64,000 nucleotides of DNA, taken from the NCBI RefSeq assembly GCF_009730915.1, contig NC_052475.1, forward strand, positions 27,775,016-27,839,015, read 5' to 3'. A program made the position numbers and the translations under genes. This DNA is from Dioscorea cayenensis subsp. rotundata. Lineage: Eukaryota > Streptophyta > Magnoliopsida > Dioscoreales > Dioscoreaceae. Position 1 is the stretch's first letter. Every line of letters begins with the position of its first letter. This document shows, piece after piece, positions 47,408 to 58,700 of the stretch. Below the pieces are notes generated by a model. The model saw nothing but the letters and a program-made list of their open reading frames with translations. It was not told the origin of the DNA and did not search any database.

Positions 47408-48775
47408 TATTATTTTGACGTCGGTTCAACGTCCCTCCCATCATAGACCCACTTGAAGCACTGAAGAATTAGAATGAGAAAATATGATATCAGTATCAGG
47501 TTCACGTACACGTTTTGACTGACATAAAAGTTCAATGATGATTATTACCCAAGAAGAGAAGTGAGGAATTAGGTAAAAGCAAAGTCTTGTCAACCAACTT
47601 CATTTCCCTGGATGTTCAAAAACAACTCAAGTGTGCCATGATCGGCATTCTCCCTGATTGGGCTTGAGCTAGTTCTCTCGGTCCAAGATACATTCGTATA
47701 ATGAACTAGTGTTTTGGTGCTCCCTTGATGATTGCCTAATTATGAATGAAGGCTGAGGTGGTGGACCATATCAAGAGAGCAAGTTATCTATAGCGTCTGT
47801 AGCTGGAGCTATTGAGCGTTATTTTGCTGGTGTGAGCCCACCGGTGTATCTTCTCCATGTGCTGGGTTACCTTTGCAGTTAAAAGTTTCAATAACAAAAC
47901 ATGCAAAAAGTTTTGAATAAATCAAATTCATGAAGTTGTTTCAACAATGTCCTTACTGCTCTGCAGATTTGGTTGCCTGCCCCTGAAAATAAGAAAAATT
48001 TGAATCACAATGATATCATTTTCTTTATGACATGCTTTTGTTTGAAAATTGAATTCAATGATGTTTTAGTACTTGTAAACATATTTTATAGTCATAATTT
48101 TCTAATAAATACTTGTGCACTGTAAGTTATGGCTTGCAACAGTTCAATTTCATAAAGTAATAACATGCTAAAAGATTAGATAATACAAGATAAGAAGCAA
48201 CTAGGAAGGTAAAGATGATTGTTTTGTCAAATAGCTACAAGTAACCTATACACTTCCTGCAGGTAGGACCCAAATGCAGTATGGTTTTTATCCAATTTCT
48301 TTCTACAAGAGAGTTATAATGATATCCACAATAGAATTGTCACAAATGGCATATAAATTGACTCAATCAACAGCACCCGAAGGAAGTAGGAAGAAATGGC
48401 TTATCAGCCACTGCAATACAATCATAGAAAAAAACAACATTTCAATTCAGCTAAACTCACCTGACCAAACGATCAAGAGGTCCAAATCCTAGGTATTGCA
48501 TTCCAATTTATCTGCACAGGCTGCACCTATATTGAGTATAAACAGAGTGCCAAGGTTAATCGTCTTGAGTACTACTGTAAAATAGAAGTCCGTTCCATAT
48601 AATTAGACAAAGCACGGTTTTGGATTATATCAGTGATCATTTAAATGTCAAAACACATAACAAATGGTAAAAAAAAAAAGAAAGCCATATTGTCTTCATT
48701 CAATCTTGATCTCCAGATATTTTCCTCATTACTGAAACAATGAGCGCAATGCTTATAAGGTAATAGTATGTACTA

Positions 48776-48973
48776 AAGAGTTATGAGAATGGGATGATTT
48801 ACTGATTGTAAAGACAGTGATTGTAAAGACAGAGTTTAAAATACATGAAGACATCTAATAAGACTGCTTTATTACAGGCGTATTATCACAACTAACATAC
48901 AAATAAAGCATGGTGTGAAGAATAAATCAAAGTGAGAAATAGCAAGCACTGACCACAAGAGACATGTGTACTA
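48776..48973. other. 198-bp segment in a copy-B intron that copy A lacks
   Basis: Bounded by the direct repeat TGTACTA (48769-48775 and 48967-48973). Copy A is continuous at the matching position (about 37498-37505). It contains an internal short duplication of GATTGTAAAGACAG. It may be a small insertion in B or a deletion in A. Confidence 0.55.
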
Positions 48974-51900
48974 ATATATACCCAATGTCAATTTTAAGCA
49001 TTAGTTAAAGCAAAAAGGAGATTAAACACAAAAATAGAGATGGCATTCACAAAAAAAACAAATAAATACAACAATATTTTTTAAAATGAATGATTAAAAA
49101 TAAAAAAAAGTTGCCTCAAATACTTAATCAGTTTCCACTGTGAGAGCGGTGAAGAAGAGGCATCTGTATAACTATTTTTTAAGGGCATAAAGAGCAAGAA
49201 ATATGGACGAGTTAGAGGGGTTCAGATTAAAAGTTTACTTGGCATGGCTCAAATCGAAAAGCATGAGCTCGAGCTCTTGAACGATCTCTAGCAGCATAAA
49301 GCCACTCCCCACGTTCCTGGTGGCGACAAGTTGGACATTCCATTGCATACTTAAAATTGAATGCAGAGCCAATGCAGTCTTCAACAGAGAAAAATCCAGT
49401 TATTAGTTGTTTCTGACAGATATCTTTCAAAGAACTAATTGTAAACAGAATGTTTAGATGCTAAATTAAGCAGACGGCTCAGTCAAGTCCTTAAATAAAC
49501 GAAATAATGATAGCAACCAGTTTACATGCAAGATTGTCATATCGAAACTAATTACCTTTAAAGGCAGCAAATTCAAATTTATGTGCTTAGCATTGTCAGA
49601 GAATGTTTTCATACTTACAAAACCAACTACCACATGAAGCAAACTTGTGCTGATCTACATTTAACTGTATTTTGCCAACGTTGATTCTTTATTATGAGTG
49701 TGTTACAAAATAAAAGAATCGGTTTCCAAATATAAGATCTAAAATAATAAATTCTACTCTAAAATGAAGTGGATGGTGAACGTCTGTTGTCTTGCACGAC
49801 GCAACCATGGTTCTATGGATGCATATATTTCATGCATGTTCACAGATCATAAATAAAGCTTCAATTGCGATTTAGCAAATTCGCAAAGTTAAAAGAAAAA
49901 TATATATTATATATATGACCTTGTTAAGAATTATTACATGCATGTGAACTCTTAAATCTTATTGATAATCATTTGTTAAATATGCCCGGAAACTTACTAA
50001 GATGAAAGTGACATTAGATCAACATTAAATAGGCTTCCTAAAACACAACCAAACAACTGCTCATCATTCTTTTTCTAAAAGCAGATCATTGTATATCGCC
50101 TCTTGATTGATCAAAAGTCATTGATTAGAGGAAGAATTCTTTCATAAGACGACAAGAATTTTGAAAAGAATCCTAATCAGAAGAAGTCGTCTTTCAGAAG
50201 ACAAAAAAAATTTAGTCGGGTGCTTGCATCATTTGTCTCAACAACAAGGGATTAAGTAGATATACCAAGGTGGGTGAGAATTTGTGAACTATGAAACCAT
50301 TGCAATTTGATCTTGAACATCATAAAAAGAAATAGGCAAGCTAAGAAATTTTAAGTGCAGGATTGGCAAAGCTTAAGAGCACTGACAAAAGCTGTCTTAA
50401 CATAGGAAAATTAATTTGGCTCATGGATAGTGAAAAAGGTAGAAGAACTGGACCATGATAAAGATGACTATGATTTCAGCTGCCAGGGTAACACAATCAC
50501 TTAGATATATTAATTTAACAGTGCAAGTTGAGTAATTAAAGAAGTGAATTTGCACAAGTTACAAAAGAATATTAACAATGCCAAAGAATGCATCTCAAAA
50601 TCACCTGCAAAAAATGAAGTCCTAAGGTTAAAGAAGCAATGTGAAAAAAATACAGACGCATAGTAATGATGCCAAAGAATGCATACAAAAGTTCATTTGA
50701 AAAGAAATAGAAGAATGATAATATTCCAGTAACAAATACACGCCTTTTATTTTGTTATTAACTACTGCAAATTTATCAAATTCAACCTAATTGATAAGAA
50801 CAACCTAATATATACTAACTAAAATATTTGGACTATTATTACAATGAAGAAGAACAAGCAAGATTGTGTGCTTGGATTGACAAGAATTTAAGTAGTTATC
50901 CAACTCCCTCGTGTTCTGTAAAAAATTTACAATCTTATCATGTTGAGAATTTTTATGTGCAGAATAGGATAGATTATGTGGATTGCAAGGAATAATGTAC
51001 CATATTAAGACTAAATTTTACTGCAGTAATTAATATCGGGCCATGTTTTGTACCCGGATTTGCTAAATACAGCGGCGGAGATTTTCCGCAGCCATAGATA
51101 ACAATTTTCTTTGGCAGTGATAGTGTTTAACAGTCACATTGATTGGGCAATTATTTGCCCTTTTTGTCTAATAATTTTCCCGTGGCCTTGCTTTAAGGAA
51201 AAGGTTTTCTTGGCTCTTATCTTAAACCCTTTAACATGTGAAGATGCAAAACTTAGAAAAATTGGCTTGCTGTTTAATTGGAAAACCAATTATTGTCTAT
51301 ACACCTTTTAATTGGGTCATTCAATTAGAGTAAAGATAAAGATTTCACTAACTACTATTCTCTGTGAAACTTGCATCAATCTTTATTATTGTTTCAGTTA
51401 TCCTTTTTTCACTTCAACCAAAACAAATTCAATACCATTTGCAGCAGAACCAATTTGATAGTAATATTTTGTTTTTAAGTCCTTTCTAATATATGAGATT
51501 CTTTTTTTTAAAGACCTTCTAGGTGAGGACGTGGGCATGTTTACCATCTAATTCCATTGTAATCTCCAAAAACATGCAACAGTCCTTAAGCACAAGTGTT
51601 CTCATACTAGTTAATATCTGAAATTAATTATTCTGTTTAATGGACAACTATAGACCCAACAATGCATATCTATTAATTGATCATGTGTGAAGGCCACGCA
51701 CATGTCTCTACATGTGTATGTGTACCTACTTACATGCGAGAGAATTATTTTGCTGATCAAACTATAGACCATCTTGTGAAAGAACAATTCACACACAAAT
51801 GTGTGGTATCTTTTTAATCCATCTATAATGGATCAACAGCTGAAACAAATTACAATATGCTAATTTAAGTGATACCACTGTGAACAAATTAGTTACAGCA

Positions 51901-53410
51901 AATGGGTTTTAAGATCGGCCTCCTCAATGTTGCCCATCTTAAAAAGGAAACACCACCTTATGGAGGTCTAGCATGTTTATACATATTGATGATAGGAGAA
52001 GCTTAGGAAGAAGTTTTAAGCTTTCAATAAAAAGAAGATGCAGGTGTGACTCAAACAGAATTGCTAAGCAGATTCTTCATAGGATAGACTGTTATATATG
52101 TATCAAACACCAAAATGTGAATAAAAATATGCAGCCCAAAAATGGGATTGAAACCACTCCAATGCATTTTAAATAAATTTCACCATCTATTAAAGGCATA
52201 GAGCAAATTGTAGCCGAGCATACTATCATCTGATACTACAATTTCATCCAAAGTACACACTTGTTCAAATAGAGTCAAATTTTAATTTTAATTTTTTATT
52301 CTTATTTTTTGCACAATTGGGAAAGGAGAAAGCCTGATATATATACACAAACACACACACATATCAGTAGTTTATATAGATGTTCTTCCTTAATTTCACT
52401 GCAGAAACATTCATAATCTAATGCAAAAACTAGCACAGTGCCCATTAATATTCAACAAAGGGAGAAGAAGCCAGATCAAAAATACTGAATACTTAACACA
52501 GAAAATATGTGGATCTGGAGTCAAATCCAACATTCAACAACAGTGCTTCTCAATTAAATGCTAAAAAATGCAACTTATAAACCAGTACAGTGCATAAAAA
52601 ATTTATCAAATATCCATCTTTGCAAGGAAAAATAACATCCAGATCACACAAAAGCATTAACAAGCATCAGAAATTAGCAGAAGTCAGTTCTGAAGAAACA
52701 TTAAATTCTTAGAAAAAAAGGAGAGAAAGCAAATGATCACCTAAATGGTACACATGTGTGCATTTTAGGATAGCTATGGAACGCATGCTTATATCAACCA
52801 CCGGTTCCTGGCAAATGGTGCATACACGGTTATTCTTGTAAGAGCGAAGAACTGAATCGATGAAGAAGTCATCTTGATCTTGCTGGTAATCACGGTCATT
52901 AGAGCCAGAGCCAGAGCCAGAACCAGAACCAATCTTCATAATCCTTAGTTTCAACTTGGGGATAGTTGCAAAGAGGAAGCAAAGGAGAGAGATAGAGACA
53001 TAACGGCAAAGGAAGCACTGATTTTTAAGGCACTGGCGGCTACCTTTGGATCATATCAGATTCCTTGCAAATGCAATAGTTTTGAGGTGAGAATACAATG
53101 AGTTATGAAGTCTGTCATCCAACAATCGCATCAGATGTCTGGATACCTATATATGAACATGATTCAGAATCAGAAGCCTTGGTCGTGGAAGGATGCTTAC
53201 ATCTCTGAGGGCACTAGAGAAAATGATAAAATATCAGTATTATATTATAAACCAACTATAAACAAATGCTAAACCTGAAGAGCTTGAATTACCTATTGGT
53301 GAGAAGATATCTAGTGCAATCTATATGTGAGCAGACTTTTTTTTTAAGTTCTTCACATCTTTTTCGAGGATAGGGTAGGGATGGCCAATGATCACACTAG
53401 AACAACAACA

Positions 53411-53623
53411 ATAAATTTTTTTTTTCTTTTTTTTTGACAAAATAAATATACTGCATATATTAAACACAGAACAAGACTTGCAGGGGTACATGAGGGGGAA
53501 GAATAGTACATTGTATTCACCAGGAGTGGATGAAAACAGAAAAAATAAACATAGGGAAGACTGAACACAACAGATACAAAAAAAACGCAAGACACATAAG
53601 AACGGTAGCCAAGAAGGACACAT
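53411..53623 (-). mobile_element. LINE 3'-end fragment with 10-bp target duplication
   Basis: Perfect flanking repeats AACAACAACA at 53401-53410 and 53624-53633. On the minus strand the sequence ends AATATATGCAGTATATTT followed by a run of A, which is a LINE 3' UTR with poly(A) tail. About 213 bases are left, a heavily 5'-truncated insertion. Confidence 0.8.
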
Positions 53624-53836
53624 AACAACAACATTTTCAAGTGAAGGTATATTGAAATTAAAATAGAAAGTCATATTACAACAAATTTAAGCACACACTT
53701 CAATTTTCATTATGACTGTGTCATACTTATCATGCAAAACTTTCTGAAAGTTCTGAGTCTTCCATCTTCAGTAATTATCTAATAAGTGGCATCAGTTAGT
53801 CTAAACCGGTAATTATCTAATTGGAGATGAAACCGT

Positions 53837-54291
53837 TTTATCTTTGGTTCCCCTGTGAAAATTGAGTGTATAGCTAACAAATTGAACAAATGTTGTTTGC
53901 TATCCCATAAAATTGGGAAACTGAGTAGAATCAAACTCCAAGCTGTTTACAAAGTTTCACACATATTCTCATCTCTCTGATAAGATGCTGGTGAGCTGAA
54001 TTGTCCACATCAGATCACATATATTCCCATCTCTCTGATAAGATGCTGATGAGCTGAATTGTCTCAGATCAGCAGATTATCTGATAATCTCTGCATCCTT
54101 ATACTCTCCAAGCTTCCTATAGCTAAAACTATGAAAACCAGCATCTTATCAAAGGGATGAGAATATATGTGAAATTTTGTGAACAGCTTAGAGTTTGATT
54201 CTACTCAGTTTCTCATTTTTGTGGGATGGCAAGCAATATTTGTCCAATTTGCTAAAGATGCACTCAATCTTCACAGGAAACCAAAGATAAA
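53837..54291. repeat. Long foldback (inverted repeat) with about 155-bp arms
   Basis: The left arm 53837-53991 (from TTTATCTTTGG to GATAAGATGCTGG) is repeated inverted at 54138-54291. I estimate 85-88% identity with almost no gaps, around a 146-base spacer. The spacer contains a second direct copy of the inner end of the left arm (54017-54068 repeats about 53960-54013, starting CACATAT). A transcript would fold into a hairpin of about 150 base pairs. There is no coding signature in either arm. It could be a foldback/MITE-like element or a small-RNA precursor; the sequence alone does not decide. Confidence 0.85.
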
Positions 54292-55775
54292 GCTTATCTG
54301 AGAAGGTCAGAGCACCGGAATTTCAGCCTCAGGGCGGCGGGAGGAACATCAGGGCCATGGTTCATATGAGGCAGCAGATGGTGGCACTGCAAAGGTGACG
54401 ACGGCAACCTCGACGGGCGCCGACTGCCTGGCGAGACACATACGGACGCACACCACTCTGCATGCCAATGAATCGGGTCTGCATCAGCCCGATAAGATTG
54501 TGACTTTGTTCCTTTGTTAATTGTTGGTGACCAAATGAGGGGAAGGGGTTTCTAAAATAAAAATATATATAAATTGGCACTTTTTTTTTTTAACAAAGTA
54601 ATTGGTCCTTTTTTTTTTAACCTATTCATAAAATAATAAAATATAAATTTATGTAAATGAGATAAATATTTTTATGTATTTATTTTTTTATTTTGACAAA
54701 TAAACAAATAAACAGAAGTTAGCGCCATACACAAACATGAAGCAAGCTCAACAAGCAACTTTGCCTTCACCTTGCCTAAACTTTTCAATTCAATTTTAAC
54801 TCTTTCTTGAGACAAACACTCTACAAAAGACCAGGTGCAATAGATCAAGAGCCTATTGACGGATAAATATGTTATGATATTAATATTTTTTTAAAAAATA
54901 AAATAAAATAAATAGATTCGAGTAATCTAATAAATCAAAATCATCAATTTATTATCTTAAAAATCAAAATAAACAAAAACTTAAAGTTTTAAAAGTAAAT
55001 TTGTTAATTTAAAAATAATTTAGCCAATATTTTAACCAACAATATCACTGGGCGAGGCTTATTAAAAACATAAGCGATTTATAGAAATATATCAATAAGC
55101 ATTTTATGAAAGATGGTAACCCATGAAATATGGTAAACCCGCCCCCTCTTCCAACGCACACATTTGACCCCCTCCCAACGACTTTTTCCAACACACACAT
55201 TTGACCCCCTCCCAACAAATTTAGATTCCAAACACACAACCCACATGAATATATTACAAAATCAATTGCAATTATTCCAAAAATTAGACCTTCTGGAGCT
55301 TTAACCATCAGAAGGATTAAGCATGGCATCATATGTGATAACATATGAACAAAATTTTCTTATTACACCAATTGTATGATAAAAATCATTCACGGCCCAA
55401 GTAGACCATCACCAGGTTTGCTGGGCGTTGACTTGCAAACCTAGTCTTCGAATGAGTTGCTTCTTCACCTCTCTTTGAAGGCAGACAAACCTCAATAAAT
55501 ATAGGGTCACGATTGACGGTTTGTTTGATGAGCAGGCGCTGTCCTACATTTGCGTTTGACTATTACCGGGCTATTTAAATCATGCACAGGGGGCAAAATT
55601 TGACGAACTTGAATGGACTGTACAATATAATCACAAGAAAGAGGCCACTGAGGCAGCTGCCGGATTCTGAAACTGATGGTCAAAACAGGACTCCAATGTA
55701 CAATTCACGTTACGTAGGTCAGCAACCCGGGCAACTGGTTAACGGACCACTGAATGCAGGGTTGCTATACAGGCA
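54292..55775. other. Spacer upstream of the MOS14 3' end
   Basis: It starts with a GC-rich stretch (about 54310-54480) that is short, open in places and matches no family I know, then AT-rich sequence with poly(T) at 54581-54619. From about 55550 to 55775 it is probably the 3' UTR of the MOS14-like gene, read on the minus strand. Confidence 0.45.
55151..55224. repeat. Two-copy 37-bp tandem repeat
   Basis: Units begin CCAACGCACACATTTGACC and CCAACACACACATTTGACC; each continues CCCTCCCAAC. Only two copies are present. Confidence 0.8.
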
Positions 55776-58700
55776 TCATGTGAGATTAGGGCCGTTGCGA
55801 TGGGTGTCGGCAAAATCCCTGATGATTCGTTTCAATGTTCTCCCACCTTTCCCTTGCATATGCCCATGATCACTTCTGGCTGTATCAGAGGTCTTGCTCT
55901 CAAGGTAGTCTGATGCTGCACTTGCAAGGGCTTTCAACCATAGCGGGACTAAAGTGACTGCTTCTCCCTGTTTAAGATACTCTGAAGGCAAAGATTGAAC
56001 CTGAGAGAATCCCAAGATCATTCATTGACAATGATGAGCAGATAAATGATGCACAAATAAATAAATAAAATGTAAAGAGGCAGAGAGATACTGTTGATTG
56101 AAGCCATCTGCACAAGGAGTCCCAGCAAAGAATTGTTTTCCAGCTTGTTCTGTCAACAATACTACACAATGCTGCCAATTGCTGTAAGATTGTAGCAGAC
56201 TTATGGACCTGTTAGAGGTTTTACAGTGTTAGCTGGCTATAAGTTCGGTGAACTTTTCATGGTTATTCCCTCAATTCCAATAAATGAAGTCAATAGGGAG
56301 AGAAATTGCTGGCGATCGGAACATCAATATGCAACTCAACAGTTCTTGTATCTATAAAACACCTGGGGCAACTTTTAACCACTACAACCTACCAGAATTT
56401 GTCCTACAACAGTGCAGCATTTCCACTCAAAACTCTAAGCAAATTCTCACGGCCTACTGGCATTAAATCTTATTATATCTCATGTAATCATCAGTATACT
56501 ATGTTCGTCAAATGGGTCATAGCATCAATGATTCCCCATAGTGGCATGAAAACTGGTATGACACAGCTGCTGCTGCAGTTCCTATTGGAATAATAACACC
56601 TTCACCTACAAGTTGACATCAGTCTTATAATATCTCAGGGAGTCACACAGCTGCTGCAGCAGTTCCTATTGGAATAATAACACCATCACCTACAAGTTGA
56701 CATCAATCTTATAATATCTCAGGGAGTCACACAGCTACTGCAGCAGTTCCTATTGGAATAATAACACCATCACCTACAAGTTGACATCAATCTTATAATA
56801 TCTCAGGGAGTCATTAGTACAACTATGTTTGAAATGGTGGGCTATAACAGCTATGATACCCTACTGCAAACCGGTGCATTGGGATTTTTGTGTGATTCAC
56901 AACAAAGGCCATAATTTAAAATTAGATTTACTCCCCCACCAAGATAAAGTAGTTACCCTTGACATTGCTGAGACACCAAGGAGAGCATATACCACATTAG
57001 ATATGAGCCCTTCGCCACTGCGTGACAAAACTTGAATTAGCACAGCACTCAATGATCCCTCTACAATGCAAGCTGAAGACTCCAAGATGGAAGTAAGGCA
57101 GACCTCCAGGAAGCCTGCAGGTCTCATGAACAGTGGAATGAACAAAGATTCACAGCTGGTTGTTAACAAGGTTAAAAGGGAGGAATGAGACAGAAAGTTC
57201 CAAAATATAAACTAAGCAAATCAAGGCCCACAATATCCACAGGTACGCTGGTATGATTTGAACATCCAATGGTGAGTCAGACTTATAACTAGATTAAACA
57301 GATTGCTTCAACATGAGAATAATACATGAACGGTCGTCATTATGAGAACATGATAAGAAGCCTATCCAATTCAGAAACTCAAAAAAGCAAGAAATAAAAA
57401 AAATGATAGCAGATGTCATATGCTTACAAGACATGTACGACATAGCTGCTAGAGCAGCCCCACGATGCATGGCTGTACAGCAAATAGCAGCCTTTTGAAA
57501 GGATAACTCAAGCAATGGACCAGATGCAGCAACAACCTCCTGATAAATACACAGACATGCTTGGATTGGCTAATATAAACAATGCAAGAACAAATTACTC
57601 AACAAGTCTGCAAACCTAATTAAGTTCAACATAAGAGAGAAGGTAAACCTTAGGACAGCAGCGAACAAATGTAGATGTAAAGTTGGTGTAAGCTTCCACA
57701 AGATCGGGTTCTTGATCACATATGTAAGAGGAATTGAGAGCAGTTACCGATTCTGCTTTAGTAAACCTCTCAAATGTGCTAATGCATAAAGATCCATAAT
57801 CTTCTATGTGACCAAATTCTTCAATGACAACTGCAGCTGTTAAAAGTTTATAAATGCACACTTAGAGAATAGAAAATGATAAGTGAGAGTCTATCGATTA
57901 TCAAATAGATAAATGGGATTTTACTCCTTTATTTTACAATAATATGAAAGTTTAACTGATAATCTATCAAATAGATCCCAGCTATAAAGGTCCTATAACA
58001 TCATTACATACTCATTTATCCTGCAATGATGACTTTTTCACATGCACAGACCATGCCCATACAAAATTATACACCTATGAGGAAAATGGCCTGAATAATA
58101 AAAAGGATCACCTGCCCTCACATAGCATTCATGACTCTGATATAACAAAAAGTTGGTGGAAAGGCAATCTAGTGCTTTAGGCAACAACATCAGAAACTTC
58201 TGGCCTGCAAAGGGTAAATATTCAATACAATCACCTTAAATTTTCCTCAAGTTCCAAAATCATTAATGATGAATGAACCTGAGCTATGAATGGCCTGAGA
58301 AAGTGATCGGCAAGCAGCTGCAGATAAAGTGCCACTCCCTATATGACTCGACCTAAAAAGCTTCTCCAGAAGTGGCCAAAATACACCTAGAAGAGCTAAA
58401 ACAGTATCATCTTCAACATGATCAGCATGGTGAGAAGCTCCCAAATGTCCGAAAACAGTTCCCATCCTAAAGAATAATTGTGTTAGTTCAAATAAAGGGC
58501 ATGATTCTATAATTCTTTAAGTGAGATGCAGATGAAAATTATATCCATGTCCGCAAGAGCTAACAAAAAATTAAACAAATAAATAAATAACAAAAAGAAG
58601 AGAGCATCGCATGCACTAAAATCGAAATGAGATCATCTAATGAAGTGGCCTAAAAATACAAATGAAGCAGCTGAAGTTCAGAAAACATTCATCTGTAAGT

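Larger units (their letters stand above)
46815..52940 (-). pseudogene. RFI2-like copy B, near-full-length pseudogene
   Basis: Collinear with copy A over all six exons and introns at roughly 90% identity by eye, offset by about 11.0-11.4 kb. Exon 1 (about 52936-52741) and exon 2 (about 49378-49239) remain open and keep the RING residues. Exon 3 (about 48525-48460) has a net +1 shift and reaches a TGA. Exon 5 (about 47870-47550) has several stops in the original frame. Exon 6 is split by a Stowaway-like MITE and lacks the terminal PPAERPV. The region holding the copy-A leader and promoter is also absent. A short RING-containing product could still be made if it is transcribed, but the full protein cannot. 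Confidence 0.88.

Noticed and set aside
54362..54580. A 72-codon frame in a GC-rich patch on the minus strand
   Set aside because: Short, Arg/Cys-rich with no family match; the patch may be transposon-derived.
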